DNA of 64,000 bases from Brachypodius melanocephalos (taxonomy: Eukaryota; Chordata; Aves; Passeriformes; Pycnonotidae), in NCBI GenBank assembly GCA_013398615.1, contig VZSR01001685.1, positions 849,716-913,715 on the forward strand, written 5' to 3'. Below the pieces are notes generated by a model. The model was not told the DNA's origin. It searched no databases and saw only the letters and a list, made by a program, of their open reading frames with translations. Shown piece by piece: positions 1 to 12,339 of this stretch. Positions within the stretch are counted from its first letter, which is position 1; each line of letters starts with the position of its first letter. A program made the position numbers and the translations under genes.

Positions 1-2597
1 ATTATATGGACTGTAATGCAGAAGTTTTCTTTTCCACCCTGGCCTGATTTTTTTTAAAATTCTGATTGTTGTATTGATTTTTCCTTCTTTTCAAAACCAG
101 TCTAAATTAGCCACTGTTACTGGACAAAAAAAAGTTTTGTCATCCATCTGGAATCCTTACGCTGTACATTTTTTTCCTGTAAAAAGTTCTTGTAAGAATA
201 TAACCAGAATAATAATAAGCAGAAAGCATGTTCTTTCTGCTGTATCCATTTGACACCTCTGGAAAAAGGAAGATAGAATTTTTGTTTTGTTTTATCCTCA
301 TGAGAAAGTGGATACAAAGACGTGGATGAGTTGAGATATTCAGGTGCCATTCACACTATTGAGGAAAAGGTCATGAGGGTTTTGACACTGATATTCTTTA
401 GTCCTGTACACAAGCTGCTGGGGCACAGTTTTACTTGGTGGTTTCTCTTTCTGTTGTCATTTAGTACAGGGATGGAGAAAGAGATCTCTGAGCTTTAAGA
501 AAACTTATTACTATTTTATATTATATAGAACAACATATTTTTATTCTCTGGATCCATTTTAAATCAAAATGTAAGACTACTTAACTCATTAAAAGAAAAT
601 AAATAAAAATATGTCCTTAATCTAGGCCTTAGGGCCTTATATTACTGACACTAAATATTTAGTCATCTTTGAAAAAATTATGTACTTTTATCGAGAAAAA
701 CAATATAAGTAAGGTTTCTGCTGACACATTCAATAGAATAACTTCATGGATTTATTAGCCCTCTACTGGGACACATAGAAAGAAACAATTTCCTCATTCC
801 CTGAACATACAATTTTTTTCCTAATTCTAGTATATTTGTTTATTTTATTTATTTAGGAACAAAGTGTTATTGTGGTTATTAAAAACAATTTTTAATAATA
901 ATAGTAATTATCTAGTGTTGCCAAAACAATCATTTGATTTAGTGGGATTGAACTCAAATATCTGTATATAAAAGGGAGTGAAAGGTTTACGATCTAATCT
1001 TTAATGAATCTTTTGAAGTAAATTTATTGTTAAATGATTAATTTCATAGTCTTGTACTTGAGAGAATCTAATGGAATAACTTATCAAGAACCACTACAGA
1101 CCTTGGAGCCTTAACCATGAGCAGATCTACATTGTTAAATTTTAACACTGTGAAAGAAAATTGCATCTATATTATGTATTTTATACAAGTAGAAATAAAA
1201 ATGAAATGTTCTTCTGGAACATTATTCAGTGTAATGTATTTTTATGAAAACTAGTTACAATTTTAATTAGGTGTAGTCCCTTGAGATCTGAAAGATCAAG
1301 AGAACAAAGAGTCAAACTCAGAAAAAAAGTCTTGATTTTCATTAAAATATAATGATACCCTTAACGCTTCTTGATTTTTTTTCAATAATTAAAGATTAAC
1401 AAATTAGGAAATAGTAAAGATTTTTTTTTGTCCTTGATGTCATATTAGAAACAGGAAACCATTTTGATTATGAGAGCAGTTACTTTGTATGAAAGGTAAG
1501 TTCTATGCCTCATTGATAATGCAAACATTTTAGACTTTTCTGTCAAAACATAATTAAGCATTCTGTACATTAAAAGAAAAAAAAAATCCAACTCCCTTTG
1601 CAGAAAATAGGAAAATTTCAAAACGGTAAGGCAGTGGAGGTTTTCCTTAAATGTAGGTGGGTTATTACATACCTTTTCAAAGCAGTCTCTTTACCAGTGA
1701 AGGAACAATTTTACTGTTCTGTATGGTTGGAGGGTGAAACTCAGTGGACCCATGTTGATTCACTGGTGCTTCTAGGCACTGCTGAAGTTAAATAAACAGA
1801 CAAACAATCCTCCAGTAAATAAACTTACTGAGTACTTGTCAACTGTGTTTCTAAGGATGACATTTAAACATCTGGCATCAAGATAATTCACATTCTCTGG
1901 AAGGATCTACAGACTCAGAGTGGTTTTCAAAGAGTTTTGCTTCTGTCCAGGTATTTTGCAGGCAGTGCAAATCAAGTTTCATTTAAATGTGGAGCACTTG
2001 TTCTGAAGCCCAGGGTCCTGTATATCTCTCTCTTGGAGTGAGGGAGAGTGTTCCACAGTCCCTGTGCTGAGCTTAGCAACCAGCCTCCACCAAGAAAGTA
2101 AATGCAGTGACTAACTCCTGTGTTAAAATGATGCAAGTATCATGCAATTCTAAACTCTGTGACAAACTAAAGACCATTACAGACGTTATCTCTTTTTTTT
2201 TTGTAGATATTATCTATTTTATATATAGTTTATGAACTGTGTATTATGTTCTTTTTAACATGGTGTGACTGGGTATCAGAAAGCAAGAAGCAAAACCTCT
2301 GTGCTGGCCTTGTCCTTGTTGTTAGCCTCTGAGTTGCCCTTTTATTTCTGTTCTATAGATTTTGGTTACTTTGTTTTCTCCATTTTTAAAAATCTTTGTT
2401 CTAGTTTTTGCTCAAATCCAAACTAGCTTTGGTGTTTAAAAGCCCTGTTGGTCTATATTCACTAAAAAGAAAAAGTCTATCCAGTCAGGTCACAAAGCTC
2501 TAAAAGATTTCGGAGTGTGGACGGCGTATGCTGAGACACAATTTCCTAATCTGTGTATCCTTCCAGCTTTGTATGGTGGTGCTGATTAATTTCTTAC
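1..2597. other. AT-rich gene-free sequence
   Basis: No recognisable coding region, RNA gene or mobile element. The sequence is strongly AT-rich with scattered A and T runs. Short open frames at 117-350 (minus) and 1598-1795 (plus) have low-complexity composition and match no family I know. It could be intergenic or part of a long intron. Confidence 0.6.
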
Positions 2598-3966
2598 AGT
2601 AAAGTGATGTTGTGGTTGGGCACTGGCCCAATGCCAGGCACCCACCAGAGTCTCTGGCTCACTCACCCCTACTCCCGCTGGGCATCAGAGGTGAAAAAAT
2701 TAATGGAGGGTTCAAGAGTGAGATAAGGACCAGGAGAAGCACTTCAAGGGCAAAACAGGCTCAACTTAAGTTTGAAAGTGAATTTATTACTAACAGAATC
2801 AGATGAGGCTAATGGGAAGTAAAATAAGCCCTTAAAACACCTTTTCCCTCCAGCCCCTCTCTCCTTCCCACTGACAGTGCAGGGAGACAGGGCAGGGGGG
2901 TTTGGTCAGTCCATCACTGAGATTTCCTTACGCTGCTCTGGGAGAGGAGTCCTTTCCCTGTGAAGCCATGGGGTTCATCCCACTGGAGACAGCTCTCCAT
3001 GGACTTCCCCAATGTGGGTCCACTCTCAGGAGCAGCAGCCAAACTGTACCAGCTGTAACGTGAATTCCCCACACAGGCACACAGTTCTTCCAAAACTGCC
3101 ATGATGTGGGTCTCCCATCCCAAGGACAGACTGCTCCAGCCTGGGAGCAGGGCCCCTCTCTCCACCAGGTCTCCCACTGGATCACAGCCTCCTCCAGGGA
3201 TCCACTGCTCTGGCATAGGCACTTCCCCCATGGGCTGTGGGTGGATCTCTGCATCCCCCATGGATCCCCATAGGCTGTGGGTGGATCTCTGCATCCCTGT
3301 GGATCCCCAGGGGCTGTGGGTGGATCTCTGCATTCCCCGTGGAGCCCCACAGGCTGTGGGTGGATCTCTGCGTCCCCCATAGATCCACATGGGCTGTGGG
3401 TGGATCTCTGCATCCCCTGTGGATCCCCATGGGTTTTGGGTGGATCTCTGCATCCCTGTGGATCCCCATGGGCTGTGGGTGGATCTCTGCATCCCCCATA
3501 GAACCACATGGGCTGTGGGTGGATCTCTGCATCCCTGTGGATCTCCATGGGTTGTGGGTGGATCTCTGCATCCCCTGTGGATCCCAGAGGCTGCAGGGGC
3601 ACAGCTACTCCACCATGGTCTCACCACAGCCTGCAGAGGAATCCCAGCTCCAGCACCTGGAGCAGCTCTTGCCTCTCCTTCTCCACTGCCCTTGGTGCCA
3701 CTGTGTTGTCTTCCCTCCCATCTTCTCATCTCCTTCTATTCTCTGGCTAGAAGCAAAAACTGAGTGATTTTGTTTCTATTTTCTTCATAAATATACCATC
3801 ACAGAGGCATCACCAGCCTCTCTTCCTGGCCCAGTTTTGGCCAGCAGTGTTTCCATCTTCAGAACTATCAGAGATTGCCTCTGATGGGCATGGTGGCAGC
3901 TCCCAGGAGCTTTTCATAGGAGCCATCTCTGTGGCCCTCCTGCTGCCAAATACCAGGCTGTTCAAA
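2598..3966. mobile_element. GC-rich avian LTR-like interspersed repeat, copy 1
   Basis: This GC-rich block stands out sharply from the AT-rich flanks. It resembles a very abundant bird repeat that I recognise by text but cannot name with certainty, most likely LTR-retrotransposon derived. Its successive segments are a 'cccaccagag' stretch, the motif gagataaggac at 2720-2730, an 'aatttatta' stretch near 2780, a run of 'ctgctccag'/'tgggtcc' segments from about 2990 to 3210, and a closing 'tatcacagaggc' segment near 3798. A second copy at 6780-7272 shares the same order in the same orientation. The block contains a minisatellite. Long open frames on both strands here exist only because the repeated unit lacks stop codons; they are not genes. 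Boundaries are approximate, and no target-site duplication was found. Confidence 0.6.
3233..3588. repeat. Nine-unit 39-40-bp minisatellite
   Basis: Nine tandem units each begin with a ggctgtgggtgg-like core followed by atctctgcat. Unit starts are 3233, 3273, 3312, 3352, 3392, 3432, 3471, 3511 and 3550, giving lengths of 40, 39, 40, 40, 40, 39, 40, 39 and 39. Units 4 and 7 share a distinctive 'cccccataga' variant and units 5/6 and 8/9 share the 'ccctgtgga' variant, so a three-unit block (about 119 bp) was probably duplicated. The array lies inside the GC-rich repeat, whose normal form carries one or two similar segments, and it grades into a diverged partial unit (ggctgcagggg) from 3589. Copy number is likely to vary between individuals. 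Confidence 0.93.
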
Positions 3967-6779
3967 AACTGCTAGAATATTTAAGATTTGCTTACTAAAT
4001 TACTAAAAGAAAACTACCAAATATTAAAACAACAATAAAACTTAATGAAAAGAGAGAGGAAAAAGCACTGCCATATATGAAACATTCTTTTTTCTAAAGA
4101 AATAAAGAGTAAGAATTATAGCACTACACCATTCAGGAGAAAGAATAGTGAAAATTAAGGTTGTAGAAAATGTGGAGCACATGGGAAAAACAGTAATACT
4201 TCAAACTGACATACTTTTGTCTTATATAAAAAGTACAACTAGATTTTTCTCATCTAATAGAGTACAGTTTTCCCACCATTTTCAAACCAATTTGTTTTGT
4301 ATAGACTATAGTTCAATACAGGATAGATGCCTTCGTATATCTAATCCATCTATTCTAGCATTCTACAGTTCAATTGATTTCTAAGATAATGAACACGTCT
4401 CTAAACTGTGCTGGCACTCATCACACAAAGTTGCTATCTTAGTGCTAGCTACAGTCACTGGCTTTGGAGATCTTACCTAGGAAATCTTAATTTTTTGCTA
4501 CTTCTATTGACTATCTTGGTAGCCTCACTCATTTGGTGAGTTTCACCAGAACAACATCCTTTACTGAGTGCTCTAAACTGGAAGCAGATTTGCAAGCAAA
4601 AGACTATAAGGGGAAGACCATAGAGAGAGGTATGCCTGTATTAAAAAATATCAGGAGAAAAAAAAAAATCAGTGTTAGGGTTTAATACCATTAAAAGTAA
4701 TAACATAATGCCATTATTTAAAATATTACGTGGTATATATCTATATGTGCCATCTATGACTGTTTCAAATTAACATGATATTCCCCCCCCTCCTTTTCTA
4801 TTAATTAAACTATAGTATGGGACAAAATCTTTTGCCAAGTGGATAGGAAAGGTTATCCTTACAAGTCATTCTTAGATTAAGACTTTGGTTCTAAATTATA
4901 ACATGCTATGAGGTGTTGAGTCTCGAGTGGAACTATTTCCCAGAGTAACACAACAGATCCTGTACTTTCACCCAGAAAGACATCAACACAGAGGGGTTTC
5001 AGCCAAGGCTTGCAAATACAGATCATATTTTCCATTACTGAATCGTGTCTGACTGAGCCAAAACCCAATATCTTCCAGGTATTCAATAATTCCTTTCCAA
5101 TTAATGTGGGGTTTTTTTCTTCTCTTTTTAATAGTCACACTGAAAAAGAGTCAACCAAGTCTCGTGACTTTGTTTAGTGCAGAAGAATCCCTCACACATA
5201 AATAGGGAATGTAGATGTTATAGTATTTAATTAATCATTACAGTGTTTTTTGTTGTTCACAATTGACAGAAAATTCAGATAAAAGAAAGTCTGGAATCTG
5301 TTTTTGGTTGGGCCTTGATATCTCTTCTGAGACATAGCAGTAGATACTGTGTCTTTGCCTTTTCTGAGAGATGCATTTTATCATGTGTACATCATGAAAT
5401 TCTGTAGTTTTCTTTGTAAAAGTCTTTCCCTCTTAATTGTCTTACTTCATATGCAGTGCTGAATTATTTTTTTAAATTAAAAATCTGTTTAAGTAGTTAG
5501 TAATCAACAATACTTATTTTTTCAAAGGACACTGTTATCGACAATTACGTAATTTTCCAAAATACTCTTGATAAAATTTTGAGCTTTGCAGAGACATTTG
5601 TATGTGTATTTTTTTTCATTATTCTACAGAATGTGTATGAATGCAAGGTATATTTGTAGATCTGTAGCCCAGTATGTAACATTACAGACCTCAGTGCTTT
5701 CACTTAATAGTGGACTCTGTGTGCTCTCAATGAAAAGAACTAAACAAATAAGTAAATGAACAAATCATATTGACTTACAGGATACTTATGATTGCATATA
5801 TATATGAGGCACACAGTTTACTTTTTCTTTGAAAATACGAAATAGAAAATACTCATTAAATTTAGAAATGGTATTCTTATTTTTAATACAAAAATTATAT
5901 TATTTATTTAATGTTGAAAAATACCAGAGTTTTCAAAAAGATATTTGGTAGTATATCTGCAAATACTTTCCTATAGGAGACACTAAGGTAGCAGTTGAAC
6001 CTTGGATGGTGAAAGTTCTTTTATTAAATCTTCATATATGTGTATAATTATACTTATTTTCAGTAGAAAAGAGAAATTTTAATCAGATAAATAAATTGTC
6101 CATTGAGGCACTTTGGTAAAGAAATATAAAGTTGAAACTAGTTATGTATCATTAATAAATAAAGATGGCTAAGAGCTGGAATGTGGAAACTTAAGCCCAA
6201 GCATAGTTCTGTAATAATATATCTATTTTAAGAATAGATAAGCCAGCTTGAAGAAGTAATATTTTAATCATAAGTTCCTAATGGTAAGTCATATATTCCT
6301 TATTCAGAGCTGAAAATGTTTCAAAGATTTTAGATATTATATGAATTACACTCATAAATGTAATTCAAGTTTTCATTATTACTGTATGTACTATTAAAAG
6401 AAAATCAAAATGCTTATTTTCCATATAGTTTAACTTAAATTGGGGGATTGTATTATATTGAGCATTCTTTTCCACTTTGGTTAACACAGTGCTATTAAAC
6501 AATTCATTTCATTCTGTCTCTTAATTCATATAAAATACTATGCTTCAGACTGCCTGTTTCAATGCCTGCCTTTTCAAAGGGGAGGCAAGTGGAGTTTTGC
6601 ACAACAGAAAAGAATGAAGGCCTGCTGAATTATTGGGAAACAACAGGGAATCACGTGTGATACTCCACAAAGGAATCAGGGCATATTTCTCTAGTGAGTT
6701 GTCGTGGGTGATGGCCCAGCTGGGCAGCCAGAAAGCCACGGTCTTGTCATCAGCACCGAAAAATGTTGGGACAAATCTG
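3967..6779. other. AT-rich gene-free sequence
   Basis: Nothing supportable as a gene. There is a C8 homopolymer near 4784, dispersed A and T runs, and a (AT)n-like patch near 5797-5806. Open frames at 4148-4384 (plus) and 4877-5086 (minus) match nothing I recognise. The last 230 bases, 6545-6779, are less AT-rich and may belong to the repeat that follows, but I could not align them confidently. Confidence 0.55.
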
Positions 6780-7272
6780 TGGTGAATTGACTTGAGCTGG
6801 CCATCAGGTGCCCACCAAGTCCTTCTGTTATTCCCTCACCACCAATAGGACAGAAAGGGTAAAAGTTCATGGGCTGAGATAAGGACACAGAGGTCACTTA
6901 ACAGTTATCAACAAAGGCAAAATGACTGAACTTTGGGAAAATAATTTCATTTAGTGCCAATGAAACAGAGCAGCATAATGAGAAACACAAACTAATTTAA
7001 GTCCTCCTTCCAACCAAACCCTCCTTCCTTCTGCGCTTAACTTTGTTCCTGAATTCTCTACCTGAATTCATTCTGCTCTTTCACAGTGGAGCAAGGGAAT
7101 GGGTGCTGTGGTTAATTCATCACAGGTCTCTGCTGCTATTTCCTCCTCAGGGAATAACATCTCAAATTCTTCCCTTGCTTCAGGGTGGGTACCTTCAGTA
7201 GGGTGCAGGCCTTGAGGAAAACAGTGCTCCAGTGTGGGTTTCCCTGAGAGTCACAAGGTGCAGCTACCTATG
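6780..7272. mobile_element. GC-rich avian LTR-like repeat, copy 2 (diverged, truncated)
   Basis: Same family and orientation as the block at 2598-3966. Shared landmarks in the same order are a 'gtgcccaccaa' segment near 6809, gagataaggac at 6876-6886, a 'ggcaaaatgac' stretch near 6917, a 'taatgagaaa' stretch near 6976, and 'tgctccagtgtggg' near 7227. It lacks the minisatellite and everything downstream of it, and it stops where a CR1 tail begins at about 7273. It is more diverged and more AT-rich than copy 1, suggesting it is older or has decayed faster. Edges are approximate. Confidence 0.5.
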
Positions 7273-7343
7273 CCAGGAGGGTTGGAAGAAGAGACTCTTT
7301 AAAGGTTCATTCTAATCCAAACTACTCTATGATTCTGTGATAC
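7273..7343 (+). mobile_element. CR1 LINE 3'-terminal fragment
   Basis: About 70 bases match the extreme 3' end of CR1. A 'ggagggttgga' segment is followed by 'tttaaaggttc' and then 'ctatgattctgtgata', a decayed form of the 8-bp terminal repeat (attctatg) typical of CR1 in place of a poly-A tail. It abuts the truncated LTR-like repeat directly. CR1 copies are normally 5'-truncated, so a short 3' tail is expected. An A/C-rich patch follows at about 7366-7397. Confidence 0.65.
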
Positions 7344-10300
7344 AAGTTTTCTATGTCATTTTGAAAAAGAAAAAAGAAACAACCAAAGCAACACCCCAGC
7401 ACTAAAGCGGGTAACTCTTCATTTTCTTTAGTAAAAGGAGATACGTCCTACTTCACAGGAATATTACAAAGAAAAAAAAATAACCTTTTATAATACACCA
7501 AAAGTACCATAAATACATTGCACTCTTTGACAGCTTAAATTGATGTCTACAAACAGCAGAAGGATTTTTACTGAATTGCTCCAGTTACATGTAAAAAATC
7601 CACCAGACAATATCTTTTACAAGAAGGCTTAATCTTCTAATAACAAAATTAAAAACCGTTTGTGAATTCTTCACTGCTTGTTTACTCTAGCTTAATTGTT
7701 TTCATATTTGTGCATTTACCTAAGAGTCTTTGTCATTTTATAATTTCTATGTTAGAATGTTTTGAGCTATGATAAATCTGCCTTAAATGGGAGTAAAAAG
7801 AGTGAGTTACTTTGAGAATGGCATACTTCTGTTCAGAGAGGTAAAGCAACAGTAAAAATGCAAACTTCTTTTTAAACTCACTCTCTGAAAGTGCACATGA
7901 ACCAAATCTTTTCTCCCCTTCCACTCTTTACTTCTGAACAATAAATGCTACAACTGGTTATTAGTACAGCTGACTGCTTCCAAATTGTCTGATAACACTC
8001 ATTTATTTCCCTTATGTAGATTTGAATGGGACTGCAGGGAGATGAGTGAACAGTGCTAACATGGGAGCATGAGGCTTTTCCCTTAGGGCTTTATCAGAGT
8101 CTAATACATTCTGACCAAGCTTTTTTTTAAATGACCTACATGTGGAAAGCGTGATGCTTAGTATTGAATTGTAACTTTTTATGCTATACTGAATTTTAAT
8201 TTGGCGAGGGATACAACTGTATAGGTAAATCACAGTACAGATACAAATTACAATTACAAGGATTTGACAGTTGTAATTTACAGCAGAATCACAATACAAA
8301 TGAAATGCTCTGTACTAATGCTCTATAGTCTAAAACATTATTTCACTGTAGAGATAGGGCCAGTTGATCCACCTGGCTGATGAAGTTTGTTGGCAAATGT
8401 GCTCAGCTGATGGAACTGGCTGGTTCATACGTAGCCATTTATTCAGGCCAAGGGCCACCCTTCAATCCCCTTTGTGCTGAGACAAATTCAGCATTCTTTG
8501 AAAAAACCGTGGTCAGTCGCTGCATATATTTTTCCCTGAGCCACATGTATGAGCCTTCTGTGTCAGTCTTCTCAGAGTTGTCTTCCATTTTGGGGTTTCA
8601 ATAAAAGACTGAGAGTAGATTACTGGCTGAAAAGATTTGGATACAATAGATCTACATGATTATCATTCATTTGGATTTGAAATTTCCTCTTAACTAAACA
8701 TATCTAATCATAAACATAAATAAATAAAAACTAGCATTTTAAATGTCCAGACATATCTATCTGAAAACCTTATTTACAAGAAATCAGGAGATTTTTTTTT
8801 ATTAAATGTTGCTTTTATCATCTTTCTGTTTAAAACTGATTTTTGATACCAAATTTGAATATCTATTTGGCAAAGTAAACTCAAGATTAGTAGAAATGTT
8901 TCTCCAGAGACCTGACACAGAACCATGTCAGTAGAGAAGCTAATGTTCTCACCTTATTTTAGATATGAAGGAGGTTTGAATTCAGTGAAAAAAGCTAACA
9001 ATGAAAAATTACTTTGGCATTTCAAATCTTTAGATTGAATTTATATTTTTGAGGACTATTTTGCATTTCCAAAGAATACTGTGACATAATAATTACACAA
9101 GCGGTATATGATGTACTATGCTAGATGAGAAAAATGACAAATTTGTGTTTTCTAAAAAATGAGTAATTTTATTGTCATATTTTCAAAAGGGCAAAGCTCA
9201 TATAGAAGAAAAAAGAAAAAATGTTTTCTTCACGATTTTGGGGCTAAGGTTCATACAGTAGCAGTGAGCCTGTACTGTCAAGGCTAATCATACAGAATAG
9301 AAAATAAATAATTTCATAGAGAAAATATAGTACCTGTCAAAAAATGCAGTGAAGCAGTTGTTCATAATGGAATCCAGTTTTGGAGAGAAAAAAAAAAAGG
9401 CAGGAAAAAAAGGTGAGGCTTTAGAAAAGCTCATCCCTTAGCAGATTTAAGATGTTTAAGCCAAGCATTCTATCAAAAAATGTTATTAAACAAGATAAAT
9501 AGGAAATTTGGTTTTAGCATCATAGGGGCTAAATGACACTACTTGAAGAGAAAGTCGTAATGAAAACTCAGTTTTGGAAGCTATATCCAAACAAAATTAA
9601 ATTAAAAATTCTGAAACTATTTTTGGAGAGGCTTGATAGAGCAGTCCAAGAGATTTTTGTTTCATTCAAATAAACAAACAGGAATCCCCAAATAAACAAA
9701 ATAAAATAAAACCAGCTTTGTAGAGATGTACCAGATTGTTTGATTCCACTAAAAGAACTGGTATTGTGGGTCATCTTCTTGCTGGGTAACTGCTTTAGCC
9801 ATCAAATAAAGCGCAGTAAAACCAGAATAAAATGTTCAGCTTCTCAAATTAAATGAGTTTCTTTTTGGAAGATATATTAAAATTAAATGTAAGTTCTTAG
9901 CTCAAATATATTTCTACACATTTGAAATTATGCCCCTTTAGTCATACCAAGAGAATAATAGTAATCAGAAGGTGACTGATTTCAAACTGTTTTTAAAATT
10001 CACTTTTAATGGTAAGGCTGACAGAATGAGTCAAAATGAAGGTTTTTCCACTCTTGCACCCTATTTAAGACAGCAACAAATACTGGATGTTCAGGAATAC
10101 GAATATGAAATAAACATCATAACTCCTCCCCAGAATAATTTCATAAACTTCACAAATTTTTGCTCAGTCACTTCTGTTCTTAGTAGCCTTGAACAGACTT
10201 TTCTTCATGTCATGTGTGTAGTTAGGCATACTTTGTAGCAGAAAATGAGCTGCATAATGTAAAAAATTAAAGTGTCTATACAAATATCAGCATTGTATAA

Positions 10301-10650
10301 GCTATATTTTAGGCATGAATCTTTCAATAATTTGTTTTAAATGGAAATTATCATGTTATCTTGCCTATTAATGTCTAAACTTTTATTTGCCTCAGGTTCA
10401 AATGCTTGTATTTCCAATAGACAAATAGTATTACTACTGATGCATAATGGAATTAAAATAGTTCCTTCAAAAAAGTCTTGAATTTTTTGTATGAAACATT
10501 GACAAAAAAATCAAAGTCCCTGTTGGGCTTGTGACTTCTGGCATTTCCCGCTTTTCATGACCCCACATAAAAGGCAATGGTCTTTTGCATTACACCTGTA
10601 TTTTATAGTATCAGTTTAAGGATTTCTTACCTTTTTCTTCCCCCCTGCAG
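7344..10650. other. AT-rich gene-free sequence
   Basis: No gene or identifiable mobile element. The stretch at 8350-8620 is less AT-rich and ends in 'caataaaag' near 8599, a possible polyadenylation signal of an old element, but I could not match it to a family. Open frames at 7733-7924, 8012-8299, 8380-8604 and 9972-10238 show no recognisable domain. Confidence 0.5.
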
Positions 10651-10748
10651 GAAAGTGGCTCAGAATTGCCTATGGTCATGGTCATCATGGGTGCATCAGG
10701 AATTTCTAACAGCCACTCTTCCCAGTGTGATTACCCTTGCTACCACAG
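10651..10748 (+). other. Candidate 98-bp exon, unidentified
   Basis: A strong 3' splice-site pattern precedes this segment: a pyrimidine tract at about 10629-10646 (ttacctttttcttccccc) followed by tgcag ending at 10650. A possible 5' splice site, cacag/gtgaca, lies at 10748/10749. All 98 bases are free of stop codons in two forward frames, one reading ESGSELPMVMV at its start and the other KVAQNCLWSW. Neither resembles a protein I know, and the donor is only a moderate match to consensus. It could be a non-coding RNA exon or a chance arrangement. Confidence 0.15.
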
Positions 10749-12321
10749 GTGACAAGGAAACCAGGGGAGAATTTGTCCAGGTCTTGCTGGAAGGATGAGG
10801 TAGCAAAGAAGACCAAAACACTGAAATAGCACTCATATTCTCAAAAGAACTCAATATATTCTCATATTCTTTTATAACTTTACAGCTATAAGAACGATTG
10901 CAAAAGTTTTATCAGGGTTTCATTTAGACATCTTGAACAATATGTGTCTGGGAGACAATGCTTCCCAAAAGCAATCATGAATTGGTTGCCTCAATACTAA
11001 ACCAAAATGCAATTAACAGTCAACTAAGCAAAAAAAAGGAGGAAAAAAGAGAAAAGGAACATAAAAGTACCATAAGTGTGAATTTGATAGCTCTACATGA
11101 AAGATGTCCTGCTATCTTTTTTTTGAAAATCAATAATCTATTAAGTAGGTACAGTATTCTGAACTACTCTTGTGACTTTTGATTCCTCAAAAGAGCTAAA
11201 ACTTGATTTAATGCGTAGTTTCTAATTGCAGCTATAGATTGCTTTGGAAATCTATATAGCTCACCTTCTTTTCTTTTGTGTTTTCAATTTTACTTGCCGT
11301 TTGTTGAGTTTTATTCTCCTTTGTTCTACCAAGATGAACACTTTTCAATTTTCTATGCATAAGTCATTACCTCTTATTGTTGCTTAGTGGGTCCTTTGGC
11401 AACTCCAGCTTAGACTGAGTAATTAAAAGAGCTCAGAAAAGCCTTAGCCTGAGCTTTCCACAAGGCAGAAAAGTGAATTGTTCCCCCAGTGGCTGCTGCT
11501 GAAAGGAAAGAAGGAAATTGAGGAAACAGGATGATTAAACTTTACACCACTACCTCATATTTTATTCAGTGTGATCATAGAATACTTAGCTAGTTCACCA
11601 CCATGGGGAAATTTTTCATGTTGATTGATAGCAGTAGCTCCTACTTTTAACATGAGGAATTAAGATTTTAAAATATGTAATGATTTTAAAGTACTTTGGT
11701 GTAAAAAACTGTCCAACTAACCAGCTTTCATCTCAATGCAATCTATTTAAATTGATGTGCTGAAGCAGAAAGTGACTGACCACTACTTAAATGAACAGCA
11801 GCCCCCAAAAGCTAAATATTAGGTAGTCCAACAGCTGCTGCTATTCTAAGTTATAGAATTCTTATTTAAACCCCTTCGTGTACAAATAAGTGAATCATCT
11901 TATTTTCTTGTACATAATTCTATTTAATTTTAAAAATATTCATACAACATAACCCAGGCAACTAGGGAAGAAGAGGCTATGTTTATCTGTCTTTTGTTTC
12001 CATTATAAGAACTAAATAATACTACTGTGGCAAACTATATTTCTTGTTAATTTATGCTCTGAATGACAGAGAGAGCACAGAGATTTTCATCAGATCCCTT
12101 GTACATGATATTTATCTGTTTAGAGAGTAAATTTAAAAACCAGAATAGTTCTGGACTCAGGTCAGTGGGACTGCACATTCACACATGGTTAAGAATGACT
12201 GTATATGTTCTATGAATGTGCATCAAATTTTACACTATGGCATATTTCATGGTATAAAACTGCACAAATCAGATCCCAAAACAATCCACTGAGTTTTAGG
12301 AAGAATTTGTAAATTTTATAC

Positions 12322-12339
12322 ATATATATATATATATAT
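12322..12339. repeat. (AT)9 microsatellite
   Basis: Nine uninterrupted AT dinucleotides in an AT-rich setting. Confidence 0.9.

Noticed and set aside
3233..3588. CRISPR-like regular repeats
   Set aside because: The units are directly adjacent with no unique spacers, and the context is a vertebrate mobile element.
2914..3767. Several long overlapping open frames on both strands, up to 271 codons
   Set aside because: They run through the stop-free 39-40-bp minisatellite and its host repeat in several frames at once. The proteins are simple repeats of the unit.
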